Translations under genes and position numbers: made by a program
DNA from: Firmicutes bacterium HGW-Firmicutes-1
Lineage (GTDB): Bacteria > Bacillota > Clostridia > Lachnospirales > Vallitaleaceae
NCBI GenBank assembly: GCA_002841625.1
Contig: PHAG01000009.1
Location: 310,001-374,000, forward strand
Length of the DNA stretch: 64,000 nt
Direction of reading: 5' to 3'
Notes under the pieces: generated by a model
Seen by the model: the letters and a program-made list of their open reading frames with translations, nothing else
What the model was told of the DNA's origin: nothing
The model's database searches: none
Part shown: piece by piece, positions 23,149-30,893 of the stretch
How positions within the stretch are numbered: the stretch's first letter is position 1
Layout: the number at the start of each line of letters is the position of its first letter

Positions 23149-23820
23149 GTGGAAAATAAATTATTTACTAGAATTCCAAATCATATTGGTATTATCCCTG
23201 ATGGAAACAGAAGATGGGCGGAGTCTAAAAATTATGAAAAACAACAAGGCTATACTCATGGTATCATGCCTGGATTTGAAATTTATGAATTAATGCTCGA
23301 ATTAGGAGTAAAAGAAGCAACCTTTTATGGTTTCACTATGGATAATACGAAAAGAGCAAAAGTACAGACACAAGCATTTGTAAAGGCTTGTGTCGATGCT
23401 GTGGAGATTCTTGCTAATCGAGATGCAAATTTACTAGTGATAGGGAATGAAGATTCTACAGTTTTTCCCAAAGAATTATTAAAATACGTTAACAAACGAG
23501 TGCTTTTCGGACAAGGATTAATGAATATTAATTTTTTAGTTAATTATGATTGGCAATGGGATTTAAGCCACGCATATCATTTAGACAATAATGAGAAAAA
23601 AAAGATAGATTTGTATTCTAGTATTGCTTCATCTGATATTTCAAGAGTTGATTTGATTATTAGATGGGGTGGCAGGAGAAGGCTTAGTGGGTTCTTACCG
23701 GTTCAATCAGTTTACTCGGATTTTTATGTTGTAGATGATTATTGGCCTGATTTTAAGAAAGAGCAGTTTTATGAAGCTTTGAAGTGGTACCAGACTTCGG
23801 ATGCTACATTAGGTGGATAA
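23149..23820 (+). CDS. Short undecaprenyl diphosphate synthase-like cis-prenyltransferase
   Basis: The likely start is GTG 23149, eight bases after AAGGA; a TTG at 23146 is an alternative. Product 223 residues. Motifs of cis-prenyltransferases are present: IIPDGNRRWAE (essential Asp near 19), GYTHG, FYGFTMDN, and the C-terminal LIIRWGGRRRLSGFLPVQSVYSDF block that binds the pyrophosphate. The canonical enzyme is about 240-260 residues and usually reads S.EN.RP where this has TMDNTKR. The divergence and the absence of cdsA or dxr beside it suggest a paralogue making a different polyprenyl product (inference), with the housekeeping uppS elsewhere. It is closely linked to the preceding oxidoreductase. 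Confidence 0.82.
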   Translation: MENKLFTRIPNHIGIIPDGNRRWAESKNYEKQQGYTHGIMPGFEIYELMLELGVKEATFYGFTMDNTKRAKVQTQAFVKACVDAVEILANRDANLLVIGNEDSTVFPKELLKYVNKRVLFGQGLMNINFLVNYDWQWDLSHAYHLDNNEKKKIDLYSSIASSDISRVDLIIRWGGRRRLSGFLPVQSVYSDFYVVDDYWPDFKKEQFYEALKWYQTSDATLGG

Positions 23821-23893
23821 GACTATAAATACAAGCACGTAAATAATTGTGCAACCATATTATGTAGTAAAACAATAAGATAGGTATTTCTCT

Positions 23894-24865
23894 ATGTTCT
23901 ATTTTCCTAGATCAACGGGGAGGAATTATGAAGATTATGATTCTACCGCGTGTATAAATCAGTATAATAAGATTAGACAAATGAATAATAAACAACCAAA
24001 GAATAGTTATCCAATGGATAATGATATACTATTTAATAATCAACCATTGAACGGACAGCCATTGGATAATCAACCATTGAACAATAGACGACCAATGGAC
24101 AACAATCAACCATTAAACAATAGACGACCAATGGATAACGACCAACCGTTGAACAATGGGCGACCAATGGACAACAATCAACCATTGAACAATAGACGAC
24201 CAATGGACAATAATCAACCATTGAACAATAGGCGACCAATGGACAACAATCAACCATTGAACAATAGACGACCAATGGACAACAATCAACCATTGAACAA
24301 TAGGCGACCAATGGACAATAACCAGCCATTGAACAATAGACGACCAATGGACATTAACCAGCCATCAAATAATTTGCGTCCAATCAATGATTATAATGAA
24401 CAAATAAATGATAATATTCCAATGGATTATTATGTGGATGATTATGATCCTTCTGAAATTAGAGAGGCTTTGGTGTTTATTAAAAATGCTGTTGAAGGTG
24501 AGAAAGAAGATGAGCTTTTTTATAATGATCTTATTGGATTAGCACCAGATCAAGAGCAAAAGGACATCATTGCATCTATTCGAGATGATGAGATTAAACA
24601 TAATAGTTTTTTTAGTGAAATATATGAAGAGTTAACAGGAGAAGTAGTAAAGCCATTAGTAGATGTTCCTTACGAAAAACCAACATCATATATAGATGGT
24701 ATCGAAAAAGCGCTTTTCGGGGAACTTGGAGCTGTTGAGAGATATAGAATGATCTATAATGCTATGCCAAATAAATATTTTAGAGATCTATTATTTGAAG
24801 TAATTACCGATGAACTAAAGCATGGATCAAAGTACAATTATTTATACACTATTAATTACAAGTAA
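23894..24865 (+). CDS. Ferritin-like domain protein with N-terminal 12-residue repeats
   Basis: 323 residues. Residues 1-58 are Asn- and Tyr-rich. Residues 60-167 are nine copies of a 12-residue unit, consensus QPLNNRRPMDNN, encoded by 36-base tandem repeats at 24071-24394. From about 190 a four-helix bundle is predicted: EGEKEDELFYNDLI, DDEIKHNSFF, GELGAVERYRMIY, and DELKHGSKYNYLY provide the E, ExxH, E, ExxH pattern of rubrerythrin/ferritin diiron sites. There is no signal peptide. Asn/Pro/Arg-rich low-complexity tails on ferritin-like proteins resemble spore-coat proteins, so a coat or storage role is possible (inference). The ribosome site is weak. A small Glu-rich gene follows 32 bases later. 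Confidence 0.8.
   Translation: MFYFPRSTGRNYEDYDSTACINQYNKIRQMNNKQPKNSYPMDNDILFNNQPLNGQPLDNQPLNNRRPMDNNQPLNNRRPMDNDQPLNNGRPMDNNQPLNNRRPMDNNQPLNNRRPMDNNQPLNNRRPMDNNQPLNNRRPMDNNQPLNNRRPMDINQPSNNLRPINDYNEQINDNIPMDYYVDDYDPSEIREALVFIKNAVEGEKEDELFYNDLIGLAPDQEQKDIIASIRDDEIKHNSFFSEIYEELTGEVVKPLVDVPYEKPTSYIDGIEKALFGELGAVERYRMIYNAMPNKYFRDLLFEVITDELKHGSKYNYLYTINYK
24071..24394 (+). repeat. Nine tandem 36-bp coding repeats
   Basis: Units start at 24071, 24107, 24143, 24179, 24215, 24251, 24287, 24323 and 24359. Copies 4-7 are nearly identical at DNA level; the first three carry synonymous and D/G changes, and the last is divergent. High DNA identity implies recent expansion or slippage and likely copy-number variation among strains. 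Confidence 0.95.
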
Positions 24866-24897
24866 TTGTTAATCCAAATACGAAAGAGGAGATGTCT

Positions 24898-25068
24898 ATG
24901 AAGGATAATTTTTTTAGAGAAATAATTTTTGGCGAGACATTAAATGGACAAAGCCAGGATAAAAATGATGATAATAAAGAACTTGAAGAAATAGAAGTTG
25001 AAGAAATTGAAGAGGTTGAAGAAAAAGAAATTCAAGAGATAGAAGAAACTGGTGAAAGTTCAGAATAA
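24898..25068 (+). CDS. Small Glu-rich acidic protein
   Basis: A 56-residue gene with AGAGGAG before the ATG. It starts MKDNFFREIIFGETLNG, then becomes an acidic run with repeated EEIE and EEVE words and ends TGESSE. It has no cysteine and no membrane segment. Composition suggests an extended or helical polyanion. It lies directly behind the Arg-containing repeat/ferritin-like gene and before a strong terminator, so the two are probably co-expressed; the opposite charge to the neighbour's RRP repeats could allow binding (speculation). No homologue is recognised. Confidence 0.7.
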   Translation: MKDNFFREIIFGETLNGQSQDKNDDNKELEEIEVEEIEEVEEKEIQEIEETGESSE

Positions 25069-25071
25069 TAA

Positions 25072-25114
25072 AAAGCCAATCCACCTTTGGGAAACCTTAG
25101 AATGGATTGGCTTT
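25072..25114. terminator. Bidirectional terminator between convergent genes
   Basis: AAAGCCAATCCA at 25072-25083 and TGGATTGGCTTT at 25103-25114 form a perfect 12-base-pair stem with A and T flanks. Confidence 0.85.
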
Positions 25115-25119
25115 GTTCA

Positions 25120-26181
25120 TTATTCAGTTAAAGAAATTCTTCTTTTTTCAACATTGCTTTCTTTTGCCAGCTCAATTAGATGAATCACATCTCTAGCTTG
25201 ATCGGCAGTTACCTCTAAGGATTTACCGTTAACGATGGCATCATAAATGTTCTGATAATAGATTGTATAATTACCTGCAAGCGTTTCTACAGAGCCTCTA
25301 ATATTTATGTCATTTTCTATATAATTTATTGTTCCATAATTTGCAGGATCTTCCAAGCCCCAATCTTCCCATTCATCAGGTCTGAAGTTTTGTTTTAACT
25401 CTGCTTCTTGAGGATCAACACCATACTTAACATAGCTTCCTTTATCACCTAGTAGGATAAACCTTGGTAAGGGTTCCTTAACTAACATACCAGATTTCAA
25501 GGTAACCTTTAAATCCGTATAATACAGGATTATTTCAAAGTTATCATCAACTAAGCTATTTGGTCTTTGTGTTCTAATATCGGCATATACTTCATTTGGC
25601 ATTCCAAATAGTTGAACTGCTTGATCAATTAAATGGGAACCTAAATCAAAAAGAATGCCAGAACCTGGCAACATAGATTCTCTCCAAAGCTTAGAATTAG
25701 TTGCTGTTCTAAAACGATCAAAATGAGATTCAAATTCTTTAATATCCCCAAGAGTATTATTATCGATAATTGTTTTTAAGGTTAAAAAATCACCATCATA
25801 TCTTCTATTATGAAAGACTGACAACAATTTTTCTTCTTCTTTGCTAGTATGAATGAGAGCTGTTGCTTCTTCGGTAGTATTTGTGAATGGCTTTTCAACA
25901 ACAACATGCTTTCCAGCTATAAGTGAACGTTCAGCCATTTCATAGTGAGAAGTGTTAGGTAAAGCTATAACAATTAAATCAATATTTGGATCATCTATAA
26001 TAGATTCCACATTATCAACTACGTCTGCTTCTGGGTAAAGAAGCCCTGCTTGCTCTTTCTTTTGTTCACTTCTTGTGAATATTTTTGATAAATGAAAGCC
26101 TTCTACACTGGTAAAAATTGGAGCATGAAAAACCCTGCCTGATATACCAAAGCCTAATAGTCCAACATTAATTTGTTTCAT
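25120..26181 (-). CDS. Gfo/Idh/MocA-family oxidoreductase
   Basis: 353 residues. VGLLGFGISGRVFHAPIF at residues 6-23 is the dinucleotide fold; LIVIALPNTSHYEMA and VVEKPFTNT (EKP near 96) follow; HNRRYDGDFLTLK and GSGILFDLGSHLIDQAVQLFG near 170-190 match the YhhX/MocA subgroup. The start ATG follows AGGTGAT. Only about one quarter identical by eye to the paralogue at 22.1 kb, so not a recent duplication. It is monocistronic, convergent with the acidic-protein gene. Substrate unknown; it could act on a sugar or inositol-type compound. Confidence 0.88.
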   Translation of the reverse strand: MKQINVGLLGFGISGRVFHAPIFTSVEGFHLSKIFTRSEQKKEQAGLLYPEADVVDNVESIIDDPNIDLIVIALPNTSHYEMAERSLIAGKHVVVEKPFTNTTEEATALIHTSKEEEKLLSVFHNRRYDGDFLTLKTIIDNNTLGDIKEFESHFDRFRTATNSKLWRESMLPGSGILFDLGSHLIDQAVQLFGMPNEVYADIRTQRPNSLVDDNFEIILYYTDLKVTLKSGMLVKEPLPRFILLGDKGSYVKYGVDPQEAELKQNFRPDEWEDWGLEDPANYGTINYIENDINIRGSVETLAGNYTIYYQNIYDAIVNGKSLEVTADQARDVIHLIELAKESNVEKRRISLTE

Positions 26182-26348
26182 CTTATCACCTGATTAATGC
26201 AAGGGTTGCATTACCTTTCTTTTTTTATACACTATTAATCACTAACATAGTATGTCCTTATTATAACACTTCAAAGAAGTTTAACCCAATATTTAGGTGT
26301 ATTTATGATGATCCGTAGCTTGAGATACCGATTTAATGCTTTTATTGG

Positions 26349-26431
26349 TATATACTATTAATATAAAGTTATTAACCCCTCCCCATATTTTATATAAATA
26401 CCCTTTTTAAAACGAGAGGGTATTTTTTTGA
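26349..26431 (+). ncRNA. Candidate small RNA with C-rich anti-Shine-Dalgarno motif
   Basis: An extended -10-like TGGTATATACT (26346-26356) is followed by ATTAACCCCTCCCC, in which CCCCTCCCC lies at 26376-26384 in probably unpaired sequence. A terminator (TACCCT ... AGGGTA, then seven T) ends near 26430. No ORF fits. A transcript of about 70 bases with this layout resembles Firmicutes regulatory RNAs such as RsaE/RoxS that pair with ribosome binding sites. It is a candidate only; no -35 is evident. Confidence 0.4.
26396..26431 (+). terminator. Orphan Rho-independent terminator
   Basis: AAATACCCT and AGGGTATTTTTTT enclose a short A-rich loop. On the plus strand no annotated gene lies upstream (the neighbour at 25.1-26.2 kb is on the minus strand), so it ends an unannotated transcript. 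Confidence 0.8.
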
Positions 26432-26592
26432 ATTATTTTTGCATTCTCCATAAAATCTACAAATACTACTGCTATGATGATTACAATAGGAGTGGATCAT
26501 ACCGCTTAAAATTGATTGGGAAGTAAAACTTCAAGCTTTGAGGACAGTCCTACTTAATAAAATATCAATACGAATATTAGGAGCGTGAGTAC

Positions 26593-28437
26593 ATGAATCA
26601 AAATTTAACAAGTAAGGTTCTAAAGGTTGAAGGAATGACCTGTGTAAGTTGTGAAATGAGAATACAAAATTCTTTGAAAAAAATAGAGGGGGTTACAGAG
26701 GTAAAAGCCAACTTCTCAAAGTCTCTAGTAGATATAACTTATGATTTAAATACTACTAGCTTAAATGATATCATAGAGGTTATAGAAAAACTCGAGTATA
26801 AGGTTGTTGATGATCGCATCAAACAAGTTGAGGAAACTAAAAATAAGCCATTGATCAATCCTCTTATTGGCTTTGCAATTATTCTGCTTGCAGGGTATAC
26901 AATTATCAATCATACCATTGGTTTTAATTTTATTCCTACTGTAACAAAAAACATGGGATATGGTGTATTATTTATCGTTGGATTATTAACCTCCCTTCAT
27001 TGCATCGCAATGTGTGGAGGAATTAATCTCTCTCAATGTATGTCATATAAGTTTGATGAAAATGATACAAGTCGTTTTTCGAAGTTTAAACCAAGCTTTA
27101 TGTATAATCTAGGTAGAGTAGTATCTTATACAATAATAGGTGGTATAGTAGGTTCAATTGGTTCAGTAGTTAGCTTTTCTGGAATGGCACAAGGTTTAGT
27201 CGCAATCATTGCTGGAGCATTTATGGTTATTATGGGACTAAATATGCTGAATATTTTTCCTTGGCTTAGAAAATTTAATCCTCGGATGCCAAAAGTATTT
27301 GGGAAACTAATACACGAAAACAAGAGCAAGCATGGTCCGTTTTATGTTGGTTTATTAAATGGATTTATGCCTTGTGGACCACTTCAAGCGATGCAGTTAT
27401 ATGCATTAGGAACAGGAAGCTTTGTAGCTGGGGCGGCGTCAATGTTTTTCTTTAGTATTGGAACAGTTCCACTTATGTTTGGATTTGGGGCGATTAGTTC
27501 GTTTTTTAGCCAAAAGTTTACGAAAGATATGATGAAGGTTAGCGGAGCGTTGGTTATAGCTTTAGGAATTGTGATGGCAGGTAGAGGACTTAGCCTTTCA
27601 GGTATAAATGTAATGTCATTTGCAACAGGACTGAGTGATAAGTCTGTTAGTATAGCTAAAACTGAAGAGGGAATTCAGTATATTACAACAACATTGGAAT
27701 CAGGAAAGTACACTCCAATTGTAGTTCAAAAAGGTGTGCCTGTTCGCTGGACAATTGAAGCAGCTAAGGGTGATTTAAACGGATGTAATAATGAAATAAT
27801 CATTAAAGAATACAATATACAAAAGAAGTTAGTTGTTGGAGAAAATATAATTGAATTTACACCAGAAGAAGAAGGAAAGTTTACCTATACATGTTGGATG
27901 GGAATGATTAGAAGCAACATTAAGGTTGTAGCTGATGTGAATGATGTACCTAAAGATCAACAAGAGGATACACTGCTTGATACTGGGTTACCAACATCAA
28001 GCGGAGGTTGTTGTGCAGACGGTTCAAAAGCGGTGAAATTCGCTAACGGAAATATTCCTACTGATGATATATTAGTTGCTAAAATAGTTGATAATAAACA
28101 AGAGGTTACCATAACGGTTAATGAATTTGGTTATTCACCAGCAGCTATTGTTGTTCAAAAAGGAATTGAAACAAAGATTAAATTTAATACAGAACAACTG
28201 AATTCTTGTAATAATATTGTTGTATTTCCAGAATATAATGGGCAATTAGATTTAGAGGAAGTAACCGAAACGCCGTGGCTTTTACCTGAACAGGATTTTA
28301 CTTTTGCCTGCTGGATGGGAATGCTAAATGGATATGTTAAAGTAGTTGATGACATTAATGATATTGACATGACAGAAATAAAAGAGGGAATTTCTAGCTA
28401 TCAACCAATAGGTGGCGGTGGGTGTTGTGGTCAATAA
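26593..28437 (+). CDS. HMA - SafE/DsbD-like membrane - double cupredoxin fusion
   Basis: 614 residues in four parts. Residues 8-75: HMA metal-binding domain with GMTCVSCEMRI. Residues 85-345: seven or eight membrane helices of the TauE/SafE (DsbD-like) type, with TSLHCIAMCGGINLSQC near 135 and GFMPCGPLQAMQLYALG near 255, each holding conserved Cys. Residues 355-445 and 490-590: two cupredoxin-like domains, each with a GCNN or SCNN segment and a CWMGM ligand motif. Cys pairs (GGCCADG, GGGCCGQ) follow each cupredoxin. The organisation suggests copper (or related soft metal) handling across the membrane. It lies alone with AGGAG before the ATG and a terminator after it; no copper regulator is adjacent. 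Confidence 0.8.
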   Translation: MNQNLTSKVLKVEGMTCVSCEMRIQNSLKKIEGVTEVKANFSKSLVDITYDLNTTSLNDIIEVIEKLEYKVVDDRIKQVEETKNKPLINPLIGFAIILLAGYTIINHTIGFNFIPTVTKNMGYGVLFIVGLLTSLHCIAMCGGINLSQCMSYKFDENDTSRFSKFKPSFMYNLGRVVSYTIIGGIVGSIGSVVSFSGMAQGLVAIIAGAFMVIMGLNMLNIFPWLRKFNPRMPKVFGKLIHENKSKHGPFYVGLLNGFMPCGPLQAMQLYALGTGSFVAGAASMFFFSIGTVPLMFGFGAISSFFSQKFTKDMMKVSGALVIALGIVMAGRGLSLSGINVMSFATGLSDKSVSIAKTEEGIQYITTTLESGKYTPIVVQKGVPVRWTIEAAKGDLNGCNNEIIIKEYNIQKKLVVGENIIEFTPEEEGKFTYTCWMGMIRSNIKVVADVNDVPKDQQEDTLLDTGLPTSSGGCCADGSKAVKFANGNIPTDDILVAKIVDNKQEVTITVNEFGYSPAAIVVQKGIETKIKFNTEQLNSCNNIVVFPEYNGQLDLEEVTETPWLLPEQDFTFACWMGMLNGYVKVVDDINDIDMTEIKEGISSYQPIGGGGCCGQ

Positions 28438-28470
28438 TACTTATGATATCGTATCATTTAAAATAGAAAC

Positions 28471-28493
28471 AAACCCCAACTTATAGAGGGGTT
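28471..28493 (+). terminator. Terminator after the cupredoxin fusion
   Basis: AAACCCC and GGGGTTT arms around AACTTATAGA. The T-run is short; element A2 begins six bases further on. Confidence 0.7.
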
Positions 28494-28498
28494 TCAGG

Positions 28499-28653
28499 CT
28501 GTCGACAAAAGCATTTTTTCTGATAGGTGTATACATTATTGGGCAGTAAGTGTTCGTTTTTCTGGCCTTACCCTTTGGCCGGTCGGGCGAAAAATGAACA
28601 CTTACTGCCTTTTATATTCATCTAGAAGAAAAAATGCTTTTGTCTCTGTTTCG
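28499..28653. repeat. Family A palindromic element, copy A2
   Basis: Same orientation as A1 and almost identical in length. Outer arms GACAAAAGCATTTTTTCT (28504-28521) and exact complement (28627-28644); inner arms begin GGCAGTAAGTGTTC near 28542 with a single G-T wobble; apex GGCC...GGCC. It lies in the 3' gap between convergent genes. Confidence 0.9.
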
Positions 28654-28678
28654 TAATTGAGAATAAATTATTTTTTTG

Positions 28679-29584
28679 CTATTCAAATGGAATGCTTGTG
28701 ATTTCTTGGGGTTTTCGTTTTATAAAGGATAATTTAGTTTCTGAAATAATGATAGAGCCAAATATGAGTACACAGCCTGCTATCATTTGCAATGCAAAGG
28801 TATCTTTGAAAAATAGGACTGCTAACAATGCACCGAATAAAGATTCAGTGGATAATAAGATTGCAGCTTTAGTAGCATGAGCATATTTCTGGCCAACGGT
28901 TTGCAGAAAGAAGGCTAGAGATGTACTAAATATGCCTAAGTAAAGAATTGCCACTGAAGAAGAAAGATTGATGACAAAGGTTTCTTTAAATAGGATAGCA
29001 AATATAAAGGATAGAACGGCGCCAACGATCATTTGAATCCAAACCAAAGTACTAGCAGCTTCCTCCTTAGCAATTAAGGAGGTTATTGTTATATGTGCTG
29101 CAAACATTACGGCACATATTAAAGTGAGCAAATCACCAATATTTATACTTAAAGAATCATGTAAGGTTAATAAGCCAATCCCTATTAAGCACATAAAGGC
29201 TGCTATCATAGAGTAGAAGTCTACCTTTTTTTTAGCGAGCCACCATGTTAAGAAGGGAACAATGATGACATTAACACCTGTTAAGAAGGCGTTTTTTGAA
29301 GTTGTTGTATAGTCAAGACCTATGGTTTGAAAGGTAAAACCTAAAAACAGCAAAATTCCTAAAAAAGATCCTCTTTTTAAGGTTTGTAAGGAGATACCCT
29401 TAAATTTTGTTATTTGAAAAGGCAATAGTGCTAATGCAGCAACAGAAAATCTTAGAAACATCAAATAGAATGGATCCATTCCATTGTTTAAGCCGATTTT
29501 CACTGCAACAAAACCAAATCCCCATATGATTGCAACTAACAATAACATCAAATCTCCAAAGTAGCCTTTTGTATTTTCTTGCAT
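28679..29584 (-). CDS. EamA/DMT-superfamily transporter
   Basis: 301 residues with ten predicted membrane helices in two five-helix halves, the EamA pattern. The start MQENTKGYFGDLMLLLVAIIWGFGFVAVKIG has the WGxxF motif of the first helix; the second half holds IFSTSLAFFLQTVGQKYAHATKAAILLSTES, the family's conserved segment. Family members export amino acids or metabolites. The substrate is not predictable here. AGAGGTG lies before the ATG. The C-terminal tail is basic and cytoplasmic. It is transcribed alone, toward A2. Confidence 0.9.
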   Translation of the reverse strand: MQENTKGYFGDLMLLLVAIIWGFGFVAVKIGLNNGMDPFYLMFLRFSVAALALLPFQITKFKGISLQTLKRGSFLGILLFLGFTFQTIGLDYTTTSKNAFLTGVNVIIVPFLTWWLAKKKVDFYSMIAAFMCLIGIGLLTLHDSLSINIGDLLTLICAVMFAAHITITSLIAKEEAASTLVWIQMIVGAVLSFIFAILFKETFVINLSSSVAILYLGIFSTSLAFFLQTVGQKYAHATKAAILLSTESLFGALLAVLFFKDTFALQMIAGCVLIFGSIIISETKLSFIKRKPQEITSIPFE

Positions 29585-29760
29585 TTTTTCACCTCTAGAT
29601 TGATATAATAATTCTAAAGCATTATAACACTTTAAATTATTTTATGCTACAAAATCAATATGAAATTAATAAGCTAAATTTAAAATATATGAATATTATT
29701 GGGCAATAACTGCAAATACTATGAAAGGTTAGATAACAACTAAATAATAGGAGGTTAATT

Positions 29761-30096
29761 ATGAATCAAAATTTTAGCAATAATAATAATCAAACTGGTT
29801 TAAATAATACGTCAGCTACCGCTGGAACATCTGGTGCAATAAATGCATCAGGCGTAGCTTCTAATTTTTCTGGAACAACAGGAGTCAATTCCAATTTAAA
29901 TTCTAGTGTAACGACTGGAGCGGTTGGTGCAGGTGTAAATACTGGAACACAAAATGTACAACAGATTAGACAGCAAGTTCAAACATTACAAAATCAGCTT
30001 CGTCAAACATCAACTGCAGGAACAAATAATCAAGCTTACACAGACGCAGCCAATAGATTACAAGATGCCTATGAGATATTGAATAAGTTACAATAA
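29761..30096 (+). CDS. Small Asn/Gly/Thr-rich protein with helical C-terminus
   Basis: 111 residues, no homologue recognised. Residues 1-65 are low complexity, dominated by Asn, Ser, Thr and Gly, without cysteine. Residues 66-111 (QNVQQIRQQVQTLQNQLRQT and LQDAYEILNKLQ) form two amphipathic helices with heptad spacing, a likely coiled-coil. Such proteins are frequent among small spore or surface components in clostridia, but this is only a guess. AGGAGG precedes the ATG and a strong terminator follows, so it is a real, monocistronic gene. Confidence 0.75.
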   Translation: MNQNFSNNNNQTGLNNTSATAGTSGAINASGVASNFSGTTGVNSNLNSSVTTGAVGAGVNTGTQNVQQIRQQVQTLQNQLRQTSTAGTNNQAYTDAANRLQDAYEILNKLQ

Positions 30097-30108
30097 TAAT
30101 AAGAGATT

Positions 30109-30137
30109 AAAAAGCTAGCGTTTGCTAGCTTTTTTTA
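30109..30137 (+). terminator. Rho-independent terminator
   Basis: AAAAAGCTAGC, GTTT, GCTAGCTTTTTTT: a compact perfect hairpin with a strong T-tract after the small Asn-rich gene. Confidence 0.9.
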
Positions 30138-30215
30138 AAACCCCTCTAAACTATTTACAAAATAATTTTTAAATCATATAATAAGGTAAATGCTTTAATA
30201 GGTAGGAGAATTATT

Positions 30216-30890
30216 ATGAGAAGAATTAATAAAATAGATTTTATAAATAAAAGTACATTAACAATTGAAAAGATATTTGATAAGGTTATGGAACAGGCAA
30301 CAATTAAGCTTCAGGATTTACCTGCTCAGAATACTGGGTTCGTAATGATTGATATGGTAAATGGCTTTACACGAGAGGGTGCATTGAAAAGTTCAAGAAT
30401 AGAAGCAATTATTCCTGAGCTTGCTACATTATCTAGAAAATGTGATGATCTTGGAATTGTAAAAATTGCATTTGCTGATCAACATTCTAAGTCTTCCCCA
30501 GAGTTTGAAGCTTATCCTGAACATTGCTTATTAGGAACCAATGAAATAGAAATCGTTGAAGAAATAAAAGCGGTTGCGGGATATCAATTAATTTATAAAA
30601 ATTCTACGAATGGATTTTTAGAGGAAGAATTCCAACAATGGCTAAGTGATCATGATCAAATTGATCATTTTATTATTACAGGCGATTGCACAGATATATG
30701 TATTCAACAATTTGCGATTACATTGAAAACTTGGTTTAATAAGCAAGATAAGAAATCAAGAATTATTGTACCTATTCATGTCGTTGATACCTATGATTTG
30801 GATATACATAATGGTGATTTGATGCAAGTGATGGCATTGTATAATATGATGGGAAATGGAATTGAGATCGTTAACTATATAGAAAGTTAG
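30216..30890 (+). CDS. Isochorismatase-family cysteine hydrolase
   Basis: 224 residues. The triad of the family is visible: Asp in FVMIDMVNGF near 46, Lys in LIYKNSTNGF near 130, and Cys in ITGDCTDICIQQF near 160. DQHSKSSPEFEAYPEHCLLGT resembles the metal and substrate loop of nicotinamidases (usually DxHxxxxxF...PxHC), so nicotinamide or a similar amide is a plausible substrate. An N-terminal extension of about 35 residues precedes the fold. It converges with the HAD gene, stops three bases apart, with no terminator between them. Confidence 0.85.
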   Translation: MRRINKIDFINKSTLTIEKIFDKVMEQATIKLQDLPAQNTGFVMIDMVNGFTREGALKSSRIEAIIPELATLSRKCDDLGIVKIAFADQHSKSSPEFEAYPEHCLLGTNEIEIVEEIKAVAGYQLIYKNSTNGFLEEEFQQWLSDHDQIDHFIITGDCTDICIQQFAITLKTWFNKQDKKSRIIVPIHVVDTYDLDIHNGDLMQVMALYNMMGNGIEIVNYIES

Positions 30891-30893
30891 GCC

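Noticed and set aside
24033-24347. Cys/Val-rich minus-strand frame over the repeat region
   Set aside because: It is the antisense of the repeat array, without ribosome site; a shadow frame.
24071-24394. Regular 36-bp tandem units could be taken for a CRISPR array
   Set aside because: The units are contiguous without spacers and lie in frame inside a real gene; no cas genes are present.
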